Shown here one piece after another: positions 28,201-30,868 of a stretch of 30,868 nt of DNA. Below the pieces are notes generated by a model. It did not search any database. It saw only the letters and a program-made list of their open reading frames with translations, and was not told the DNA's origin. The DNA is from Zygnema cylindricum (lineage: Eukaryota; Streptophyta; Zygnematophyceae; Zygnematales; Zygnemataceae): the NCBI GenBank assembly GCA_037447655.1, contig JBBHKE010002886.1, positions 1 through 30,868 of the forward strand, in the 5' to 3' direction. The position numbers and the translations under genes were made by a program. Positions within the stretch are counted from its first letter, which is position 1; each line of letters starts with the position of its first letter.

Positions 28201-30138
28201 AAACAGATTCATATTGGCAAACCAAACAACAATAGTCAGCCATGCAAACTCAATTGTTAAACTTTACGTCCGCAAAATTTGTGACGTCAAACTTTCCATC
28301 AGCGAAATCTGCAGACTTTAAAACATAATCTGTGAAATCCCTGGAACGACATTGTCTATTCTGACGGGGAAATCCGTATCATTCTTTGTCCGAGAATTTT
28401 GCCGATGGTTACATCAACTTCAAAAAAAAAAATGTTATCCCAACTAAAATGCCAAATATTCAACATGCGATTCCAAAATTTGAATTTCCCCAATGTTTGC
28501 TTAATATTTGAATGTGGTGGCTACGATTCAAATCTACCTTGCAAGTAGGCTGAAAGTACAACTATCTGAATGTTCTGGGCATTTTAGATGGTACTAAAAT
28601 ATTCAATACAAAACACTACACCGCCCATCGTTATTAGTGTTAATAACACTAATTCGGTCGTGACTTTTTTGACCAAAAATCACAAAATAGAATTAACAAC
28701 ATTATTTCAAGAAGTGGACCAAAATCTGCCACGTCACCTTGCACTAAATTACTATTATAAATTCTAATTTCGCATTTACACTATTTTTTCTTTAACACTA
28801 ATAACAATGGGCAGTGTAGTTCCGTATAATATTGCATCGTCAGTTCCCAAGTTAGTAAGAGATGCGCATAATTATTATGTACAGAATTGTAGAGAAAGGA
28901 TGAAAGGGTTAAATGAGGCGAAAGTACACAACTTGAGATAATTAGCTTATTAAATTAAGGTTTTGTGCATTGTTGTGAGCTTTAAATGCTTGTGATTTAT
29001 TTCTTTGTAAAAAACATGTAACTCAGCAATATCGTAGAATCAAAAGCAATACTTGGGTGTTTTCCAGTTGCCCTTATAAACATTACCTTATTTCTGACAA
29101 AGCGTAAAAAATATCAGACCATGAAATTTAAAAAAAAAAAATTATCCAAAAACCATTGCTGTGAACATGAAGCAGATCTTGACTTTATGTGCGTTTCTAT
29201 TGTGTGTCGCTTTATTGAATCTCTTGCGAACACCTAAATATTTAGTCGTGCCAGGCAATCGACAGAAAGAATCTAAGATCCTGACGTAAGATTGTTTAGC
29301 TTGAACATTTAATATGGACTATAATTTGAATATTCAGTATGGACTTTAATCTTTTTCATCCGTTTACACAGACAAAAAAAGCAACGCAGTTGAAAGTCCA
29401 TGCTTTTGAGAATTGGATAGAATATATAAGGAATTCTATCAGATACTAATGGTTTAGTTTAAAATCTTTGTAAATCTTGAAACGCCGCAGATGTCCTCGT
29501 TAATACAACAAGTGTATGCCATAAAGAAAGAAAATAAGAGCTTGTTGAGGAATATACTCCCAATCGATTACACAAGATAGCATGGCAATTTGAACTCACA
29601 ATCCTTTGGGCAGGGTGAATAAAACAAAAAACATGGAGCATTTTGACACTCACAGGTAAATTAATTGTGTCAAGTTTCCGATACTTATTGGAACAGAACC
29701 TTCGAAATAATTTCCGCCCAAGTCACTATAACCCATGAGAGAAAAAATTACATGTGATATGAGCCAAGCCAAACAAAAACTAAACTTCATAACAAGAATA
29801 ATTCATAATAAACTTAAAATACATTTCATTTCCCGTTTTAGATGTTGGACGCACACCTAAAATCAAACTTTTGAGGCAAAATAATAGTTGCATTCATCAA
29901 GACAACAACTATCAGAATACTACATGCACGGAAGATAAGTAACATGTTTATTATAATTTCAGAATAAAGCGTATAATACAAGCAAAATTGTAGAATGAGG
30001 GAAAAAAACAAGAAAGAAGGAAAAAGAATAGGCAATGAAAATATGAGCAAGGCCCAAAAAACATACAGAATTCTCAAGTTGGTCAGGTTTCCAATGGCTG
30101 CCGGTATGGTGCCAGTAAGACTATTTGAATGCAAAACC
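5085..30138 (-). CDS. Many-exon LRR receptor-like gene, LRR-VIII-1/HPCA1-like ectodomain (both ends missing)
   Basis: On the minus strand 28 exons can be traced, giving about 25 plant-type LRRs (LxxLxxLxLxxNxLxGxIPxxI) followed by a cysteine-rich juxtamembrane-type domain. Almost all internal exons have the form 1+3n+2 bases, so each junction splits the Leu codon at the end of a repeat (TT/x or CT/x). This one-repeat-per-exon design is known from LRR-I, LRR-VIII and related plant receptor kinases. The closing exons resemble the HPCA1/CARD1 group: weak repeats of the LLQDNRIGGDI type, then NPLC and a C-x4-C...C-x-C segment. Members are plasma-membrane Ser/Thr kinases with an extracellular LRR domain. 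No kinase, membrane span or signal peptide lies in this window. The array is longer than in HPCA1 (about a dozen repeats), partly through a recent four-exon duplication. Introns hold Copia, CT/GA and MITE-like elements. Two exons (22,956-23,025 and 10,842-10,975) are one base out of phase, so this may be a pseudogene. Confidence 0.85.
5738..6135 (+). repeat. Left LTR of the gag-only Copia element
   Basis: It aligns with 7,213-7,665 through ACCCATTAAAGACTAGGTC, TTTCTTGATTCCTTT, TAGTCACACCTC, TCCTTGCTTGTCTTTTCTCA, TTAACTTAGCTAA, TCTTGTTCCATTT and CACCTTATGGCCT. Exact ends are uncertain by a few bases. Confidence 0.83.
6540..6820 (+). pseudogene. Copia gag fragment
   Basis: The plus-strand frame reads VKSPVGQLECTHHKINRDD, then MISGIFVSLPPFFDTF and NPAYIAIKDLTNGLMQ. 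This matches the central Copia gag region: a QLE--HHKI-D module, the SLP-SFDTF motif and an EDL---L---E helix. No complete gag and no pol frame could be seen. Sequence from 6,140 to 6,540 may be degraded gag but has no convincing motif. Confidence 0.75.
7213..7665 (+). repeat. Right LTR of the gag-only Copia element
   Basis: Homologous to 5,738-6,135. It contains additional sequence near 7,260-7,330 and an exact 17-base tandem doubling of GCCTGTTCTATTTTTTG at about 7,585-7,618. It follows an AAAGGGG tract. Confidence 0.83.
7776..7916 (-). CDS. Terminal LRR exon
   Basis: Acceptor CTCCACAG, donor GTGAGT, 141 bases (1 + 46 codons + 2). It encodes LLQDNRIGGDISPLSKIP followed by NIEYISLRSNKLAGATG and joins in phase to NPLC of the next exon. 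It spans two weak repeats, as the end of an LRR-VIII-1 array does. Confidence 0.85.
7960..8185. repeat. Intronic repeat, copy 1 (see 16,960-17,165)
   Basis: Shares GCTTTATGACTTATTTTGTA, TTTTCATGGAAG, ATAAACAGGT, AAAATAAAAGAACAA and TACAAGAG-TAATCCCTAAAA in the same order with 16,960-17,165. It lies in the intron just upstream (in gene direction) of the terminal LRR exon. Confidence 0.75.
8186..8690. other. Intron sequence, no gene recognised
   Basis: Contains an 8-base perfect inverted repeat TGGCCGTC/GACGGCCA at 8,418-8,425 and 8,443-8,450 with a 17-base loop. Nothing else was assignable. Confidence 0.5.
8690..10195. repeat. CT/GA-arm repeat element, copy 1
   Basis: The element has a short unique left part (GGGCGGACGTCGCACTTG then CGGACC-AAA), a CT-rich arm (8,764-8,850) that flips to long GA-rich arms (mainly 8,918-9,420), then two related units of about 330 bases (about 9,420-9,755 and 9,756-10,090). 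The units share GAAAAC, GAAGC-CCAT, AAC-TTT and a GATCATTTTGT-type segment. The same order recurs at about 24,590-26,035. I recognise no coding sequence or known transposon termini. Confidence 0.75.
8918..9420. repeat. GA-rich simple-repeat block
   Basis: About 500 bases of almost pure purine, mostly GAGAGG and GGGAGA variants, interrupted by a few pyrimidines. A CT-rich arm precedes it at 8,764-8,850 and 8,880-8,913. Long apparent open frames here are a by-product of low complexity. Confidence 0.95.
10196..10700. other. Intron sequence, no gene recognised
   Basis: AT-rich intron between the repeat element and the LRR exon at 10,701. No feature was supported. Confidence 0.5.
10701..10775 (-). 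CDS. LRR exon
   Basis: Acceptor TGGTTACAG, donor GTAAGTATT, 75 bases (1+72+2). It encodes NLQSNSISGDLTTSFFSQF and then ENLQAA. The split GC/A codon joins it in phase to LLQDN in the next exon. Confidence 0.88.
10842..10975 (-). CDS. Irregular LRR exon, phase conflict with the next exon
   Basis: Acceptor TTCTGTCACAG and donor GTTTGA bound 134 bases. It is in phase with the upstream exon and open: EGLLLGPILEVMLQ, then LTNYFFDLQKLEFL and LPNIS. It leaves one base over, where the next exon needs two. Either one base has been lost, another donor is used (a weak GTCTCT at 10,860 would restore the phase), or the exon is decaying. Confidence 0.5.
11300..11377 (-). CDS. LRR-like exon, duplicate cassette copy A, fourth exon
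   Basis: Acceptor TTTTTTTGCAG, donor GTAAGTGTA, 78 bases (1+75+2), encoding DLSGMGIELTTLPSFPSKY and then NGSLIG. The first 15 bases belong to the identical duplicated block; the rest differs from the partner exon at 13,027-13,104. Confidence 0.85.
11639..11704 (-). CDS. LRR exon, cassette copy A, third exon
   Basis: Acceptor CATCTGTGCAG, donor GTAAGGC, 66 bases (1+63+2). It encodes NLANNFLSNVTSNLPDSYL and then EK. Confidence 0.88.
11816..11884 (-). CDS. LRR exon, cassette copy A, second exon
   Basis: Acceptor ATTTTTTTTAG, donor GTAAGTT, 69 bases (1+66+2). It encodes DLSDNGFTGSLPPLQNLTSL and then KQ, a clear repeat one residue short of the 24-residue standard. Confidence 0.9.
12150..12221 (-). 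CDS. LRR exon, cassette copy A, first exon
   Basis: Acceptor TTTTGTCCAG, donor GTAAGTT, 72 bases (1+69+2). It encodes RMAKCGLRGSLPPEIGTLKI and then LEV. It resembles the upstream exon that encodes RCAQCGLVGPIPP. Confidence 0.9.
12524..12716. repeat. CT-rich simple-repeat block
   Basis: Pyrimidine-rich sequence with CTCTCC, TTCTCTCC and (CT)n runs, starting 15 bases after the duplicated block ends. It lies where the rest of the truncated exon would be expected in copy A. Confidence 0.9.
12717..13026. other. Intron sequence with diverged homology to 11,090-11,299
   Basis: CATAATTTTCTAGATCAATGCA at 12,889 matches CATAATTTTCTAAACCAATGCA at 11,162 at the same 1,727 offset. An older duplication therefore extends beyond the identical block. 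Confidence 0.65.
13027..13104 (-). CDS. LRR-like exon, cassette copy B, fourth exon (diverged)
   Basis: Acceptor TTTTTTTGCAG, donor GTAAGTGGG, 78 bases. It encodes DLSGIGIELTKLPSFPSKY and then NKSLLA. Compared with the copy A exon it has about six amino-acid changes, all outside the identical block. Confidence 0.85.
13366..13431 (-). CDS. LRR exon, cassette copy B, third exon
   Basis: Same sequence and splice sites as 11,639-11,704. Confidence 0.86.
13543..13611 (-). CDS. LRR exon, cassette copy B, second exon
   Basis: Same sequence and splice sites as 11,816-11,884. Confidence 0.88.
13877..13948 (-). CDS. LRR exon, cassette copy B, first exon
   Basis: Same sequence and splice sites as 12,150-12,221. 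Its first base completes the AT/A codon (Ile) left by the upstream exon at 15,634-15,705. Confidence 0.88.
14218..14236 (-). pseudogene. Orphan 3' end of an LRR exon at the duplication edge
   Basis: CAACAAAATAATGTTTT followed by a strong GTAAGTAAAT donor has the coding phase of an exon end (QQNNV plus TT). Upstream in the same frame there is a TAA with no usable AG in between, so the exon cannot be complete here. The same fragment ends copy A at 12,491-12,509. Confidence 0.5.
14237..15633. other. Long intron, no gene recognised
   Basis: AT-rich. A plus-strand frame around 14,412-14,540 (MEPYKLCNVEFNFPTPSGK and on) has a non-random look but no family I recognise, and it ends soon after. Nothing else was found. 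Confidence 0.45.
15634..15705 (-). CDS. LRR exon
   Basis: Acceptor TTTGAAACAG, donor GTAAGCT, 72 bases. It encodes WLNSNFFTGEIPKRIENLTM and then LTD. The terminal codon is AT/x instead of the usual Leu. Confidence 0.9.
15765..16010. repeat. Degenerate tandem repeat of CTTGTAA/ACTTGTA units
   Basis: About 245 bases in which TTGTAAACTTG, AACTTGTAAACT and close variants recur with irregular spacing. It lies entirely within an intron. Confidence 0.85.
16153..16218 (-). CDS. LRR exon
   Basis: Acceptor CTTGTGGTGCAG, donor GTAAGTGAC, 66 bases. It encodes RLNNNLLSGNITDSLAENL and then KI. Confidence 0.9.
16545..16672. repeat. C/T-rich simple-repeat block
   Basis: Runs of CCCCTCC and CTCTCTCC over about 130 bases, in the intron between two LRR exons. 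Confidence 0.92.
16708..16776 (-). CDS. LRR exon
   Basis: Acceptor CGGAGAGTAG, donor GTAAGTGAA, 69 bases. It encodes DLSFNQLNGTIPTSIRNSKI and then SD. Confidence 0.9.
16960..17165. repeat. Intronic repeat, copy 2 (see 7,960-8,185)
   Basis: Same order of shared blocks as 7,960-8,185. Differences are mostly substitutions and short indels. Confidence 0.75.
17342..17410 (-). CDS. LRR exon
   Basis: Acceptor CTCCCGTCAG, donor GTAAGAT, 69 bases. It encodes DLHRNSLTGEIPEGIGNASL and then TY. Confidence 0.9.
17598..17669 (-). CDS. LRR exon with CxxC-like start
   Basis: Acceptor GGATGGGAATAG, donor GTGAGTCAC, 72 bases. It encodes RCAQCGLVGPIPPKMANLTK and then LTT. Its RxAxCGL start is shared with the exon at 12,150-12,221. 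Confidence 0.87.
17670..18290. other. Intron sequence, no gene recognised
   Basis: AT-rich; nothing supported on either strand. Confidence 0.5.
18291..18362 (-). CDS. LRR exon
   Basis: Acceptor GTACCCCAG, donor GTAAGAATG, 72 bases. It encodes NLDYNNLGGNIPLTFINLTN and then LTT. Confidence 0.9.
18799..18870 (-). CDS. LRR exon next to a giant polypyrimidine tract
   Basis: Acceptor CATGTTGCAG, donor GTATGCATC, 72 bases. It encodes DASFNIYSGGIPDYFGNFTG and then LTF. The purine block at 18,885-19,398 becomes a polypyrimidine tract starting about 15 bases upstream of this acceptor in the transcript. Confidence 0.88.
18885..19398. repeat. GA-rich simple-repeat block (about 510 bases)
   Basis: Near-pure purine on the plus strand with a perfect (GA)n core around 19,180-19,225 and GGGA arrays around 19,255-19,320. 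Open frames on both strands here are low-complexity artefacts. Confidence 0.96.
19399..20942. other. Intron sequence, no gene recognised
   Basis: Includes a 15-base tandem doubling of TTATGATTGGCTA near 20,166-20,194 and an A-tract of about 27 bases at 20,549-20,575. A plus-strand frame at 19,664-19,939 has no recognisable domain. Confidence 0.5.
20943..21011 (-). CDS. LRR exon
   Basis: Acceptor CAACATTGCAG, donor GTAAGTTTC, 69 bases. It encodes QIQMNGLTGSFPDYSSFYKL and then VY. Confidence 0.9.
21264..21329 (-). CDS. LRR exon
   Basis: Acceptor AATCCTACAG, donor GTGAGTATT, 66 bases. It encodes NLADNKLTSLDSLSPLRNLE and then A. It resembles the NLANNFLSNV exon of the duplicated cassette. Confidence 0.9.
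21655..21723 (-). CDS. LRR exon
   Basis: Acceptor GTTTTTTCAG, donor GTACGTTCC, 69 bases. It encodes DLSSNGLTSIPSDVTNLSNL and then TT. Confidence 0.9.
22091..22135 (-). pseudogene. Decayed partial copy of the adjacent LRR exon
   Basis: Minus strand GAAATTACCAAACTTCTCTG then TTGCAAATTT/GTATGC parallels the 3' half of the exon at 22,176-22,247 (GAAATTACCAAACTTTCAAT, GTTACAGCTTTT/GTATGT), 78 bases away. The first half of the repeat is missing. Confidence 0.7.
22176..22247 (-). CDS. LRR exon
   Basis: Acceptor AATATCTACAG, donor GTATGTATA, 72 bases. It encodes SMVDSGITGAVPEEITKLSM and then LQL. Confidence 0.9.
22956..23025 (-). CDS. LRR exon with probable one-base frameshift
   Basis: Acceptor CTGTTCACAG, donor GTAGGTGG, 70 bases, encoding IVGYNMFDVENYRPLGITKL and then TTH. 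Neighbouring exons end in a split Leu codon (CT/x or TT/x); here the end reads ACGCAT/GT. One extra base, most simply the A of CAT, explains why the phase fails with the next exon. The open frame and good splice sites argue for a former or mildly damaged exon. Confidence 0.6.
23026..24589. other. Large intron, left part
   Basis: A 210-codon plus-strand frame lies at 23,320-23,952. It has no recognisable domain, no signal peptide and no intron signals I trust, so I do not call it a gene. Nothing else was supported. Confidence 0.4.
24590..26035. repeat. CT/GA-arm repeat element, copy 2
   Basis: Same architecture as 8,690-10,195: GTGGCGGACTACACCACTTG then TGAACCAAA, a CT arm (24,648-24,713), a GA arm (24,719-25,033), then two related units (about 25,040-25,335 and 25,697-26,010) with GAAAACATG, GAAGCTCCATAACT and TTGATCATTTCGTGA. 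About 360 bases of unrelated sequence (25,336-25,696) separate the units. Confidence 0.75.
26036..26913. other. Large intron, right part
   Basis: AT-rich. A lysine-rich plus-strand frame at 26,193-26,528 has no recognisable domain and looks compositional. No exon signal was found. Confidence 0.45.
26914..26982 (-). CDS. LRR exon
   Basis: Acceptor TTATCCTCGCAG, donor GTAAGTACC, 69 bases. It encodes DLHKCNFTGTLPFLKNLTKL and then YH. Confidence 0.9.
26997..27101. repeat. Tandem duplication of about 53 bases just upstream of an exon
   Basis: TTTTCATTTGTGACTCTTGT...CCATACAAGCCTAAAATAAA is repeated as TTTTCGTTTGTGACTCTTGT...CCATATAAGCCTAAAATAAA with few differences. It starts 15 bases upstream (in transcript direction) of the acceptor of the exon at 26,914-26,982. 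Confidence 0.9.
27357..27579. repeat. Array of decayed partial copies of the adjacent LRR exon and its donor
   Basis: GTTGGATGCATAGAAGTATT (27,358), GTTGGAAGCATATAAGTATT (27,489) and the true exon border GTTAGAAGCGTACAAGAATT (27,568) are related. Each is preceded by AAATTAGTT-AA-type sequence. A fourth, weaker copy lies at about 27,434-27,487. In the copies the GT of the donor has been lost. Confidence 0.7.
27580..27696 (-). CDS. LRR exon with an in-frame 45-base insertion
   Basis: Acceptor TGTCCACGCAG, donor GTACGCTTC, 117 bases (1+114+2). It encodes DLSRNQFLVGDDPFQQTL, then YSSLNGTIPLELGNLL and NLEF. A standard repeat would run DLSRNQ-LNGTIP; about 15 extra residues (FLVGDDPFQQTLYSS) are inserted with the frame kept. 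Confidence 0.85.
27697..29653. other. Intron holding a MITE-like element
   Basis: Apart from the element at 28,616-28,819 and a 23-base palindrome at 28,112-28,134, nothing was supported. A plus-strand frame at 28,022-28,321 has no recognisable domain. Confidence 0.5.
28616..28819. mobile_element. MITE-like element with 28-base terminal inverted repeats
   Basis: The left end CTACACCGCCCATCGTTATT plus AGTGTTAA and the reverse complement of the right end (CTACACTGCCCATTGTTATT plus AGTGTTAA) match at 26 of 28 positions. The element is 204 bases long and AT-rich inside, with no coding capacity. I could not find a convincing target-site duplication, so the superfamily is left open. Confidence 0.82.
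29654..29725 (-). CDS. LRR exon
   Basis: Acceptor ATGGGTTATAG, donor GTGAGTGTC, 72 bases. It encodes DLGGNYFEGSVPISIGNLTQ and then LIY. Confidence 0.9.
30067..30138 (-). CDS. LRR exon, most upstream one visible
   Basis: Acceptor GTTTTCGCAG, donor GTATGTTTT, 72 bases. It encodes VLHSNSLTGTIPAAIGNLTN and then LRI. No further exon could be found between here and the ndhH remnant, so the gene's start lies beyond the window or in an unrecognised exon. Confidence 0.92.
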
Positions 30139-30652
30139 CTGCGAAAACAATTTTACGACTATACTTGTGGTGTTATTGCGCCAATTTTGGTAGGGTACAA
30201 AACAGTTATACATAACTGAATGTGGTTTTCTAGGGTTTTTTAAGGGTCTGGAGTTCCCCCTTTTACAATGTTTATCAATAACATAAATGGTTCACCCAGG
30301 TGAATGAATTATACAAGACAAAAACACTCCTTGTCTAGTGTTGTGTTTCCATGCATATGTAAACAAAGAAACGAATCATAATGAACAAAATTATTATTTT
30401 TTTTGAAGGGTGTTCCACTTTAAACATGAGAAAGTGTGGTAAAAACAATATCCATACTTCTCGCTTGAAGAGGAGAAAAACCTAATGCTGGAAATGTATG
30501 CTATGCAGGACAGTTTCCGAAGTGAATTGCATCATTCATTTTGGACCAGCTAGACATTTGACCTTGGAGATTGAACATTGGATATGGGCAATGTGTAAGT
30601 AAACTTTGTAAAACGCAAAGAGTATGGGAAATTGATCGTTTTCTCTATGACT
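30139..30652. other. Intron or 5' flank, no gene recognised
   Basis: AT-rich sequence between the first visible LRR exon and the plastid-derived segment. Where the plastid-derived sequence starts is unclear; similarity is evident from about 30,653. Confidence 0.45.
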
Positions 30653-30868
30653 ATGCTTATAACAAAAGCAGATCCGATGGTAGTAAGCATGGGTCCACAC
30701 CATCCATCAATGCATGGTGTGCTTAGACTCATTGTTACTTAAGATGGAGAAAATGTAGTAGACTGTGAACCAGTGGTAGGATACTTGCATCGTGGCATGG
30801 AAAAAATTGCAGAAAGTAGAACTACTTTACAATATCTTCCCTATGTAACGCGATGGGACTATCTTGCT
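30653..30868 (+). pseudogene. ndhH: Plastid ndhH fragment in the nuclear sequence, premature stop
   Basis: From ATG at 30,653 the frame reads [29 protein letters not shown], a TAA stop (30,740-30,742), then [42 protein letters not shown] to the window end. This is the N-terminal 49-kDa-type subunit of the plastid NDH complex (NdhH), not mitochondrial Nad7, which has different residues here. The stop is codon 30, where the family has Leu in LIVTLDGE. With no frameshift in about 70 codons and a single nonsense change, it looks like a plastid-to-nucleus transfer. ndhH neighbours (rps15, ndhA) are not seen. Upstream similarity ends near the start codon. Confidence 0.88.

Noticed and set aside
28022-28321. 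99-codon plus-strand frame
   Set aside because: No domain, and it contains the palindromic stretch at 28,112-28,134. Consistent with random AT-rich sequence.
30653-30868. Mitochondrial nad7 as the source of the right-edge fragment
   Set aside because: Residues [10 protein letters not shown] and HRGMEKIAE fit plastid NdhH. Nad7 has FGPQHPAAHG and HRGTEKLIE at these places.
1-30868. CRISPR arrays, bacterial operons, ribosome-binding sites
   Set aside because: The window is eukaryotic. The only regularly spaced repeats are simple repeats, LTRs and exon duplications.

Overview
The window is nuclear DNA of a land plant. Evidence: many short coding exons bounded by GT...AG introns, degenerate Ty1/Copia LTR retrotransposons with plant-type domain order, a small terminal-inverted-repeat element, and a decayed copy of the plastid gene ndhH at the right edge. 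It is AT-rich and full of GA/CT simple repeats. The species cannot be named. The ndhH fragment differs from typical angiosperm versions at several residues, which could mean a non-angiosperm host or an old plastid transfer.

The main gene lies on the minus strand, with its visible part running from about 30,138 down to 5,085. It encodes a long array of plant-type leucine-rich repeats. Almost every repeat is its own exon of 66-78 bases, and nearly every intron splits the last leucine codon of a repeat after its second base. I trace 28 exons: 25 repeat exons, of which four occur as two copies (13,027-13,948 and 11,300-12,221); two further repeat exons; and a 280-base cysteine-rich exon at 5,085-5,364. 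That exon has a C-x4-C ... C-x-C arrangement like the extracellular hydrogen-peroxide-sensing region of LRR-VIII-1 receptor kinases (HPCA1/CARD1 type). Neither the start of the gene (signal peptide, N-terminal cap) nor a transmembrane or kinase domain is visible here. Two exons break the phase rule by one base, so the locus may be a pseudogene or hold an unusual splice.

Layout from left to right: 1-4,370, an old reverse-orientation Copia element with both LTRs, a polypurine tract and broken gag, integrase, RT and RNase H. 4,371-5,084, mostly unassigned, with one weak candidate exon. 5,085-5,364, the cysteine-rich exon. About 5,738-7,665, a short gag-only Copia element inside an intron. 7,776-7,916, the last LRR exon. 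About 8,690-10,195, a repeat made of CT/GA arms plus two related 330-base units. 10,701-13,104 and on to 14,236, LRR exons including an apparently identical 1,147-base duplication. 15,634-23,025, further LRR exons; one (18,799-18,870) lies just downstream, in gene direction, of a ~510-base polypyrimidine tract. About 24,590-26,035, a second copy of the CT/GA-arm repeat. 26,914-30,138, the most upstream LRR exons visible, with decayed partial exon copies beside one of them. 28,616-28,819, a MITE-like element. 30,653 to the window end, the ndhH fragment with a premature stop.

No rRNA or tRNA gene or CRISPR array was recognised, and none of the other open frames could be supported as a gene.
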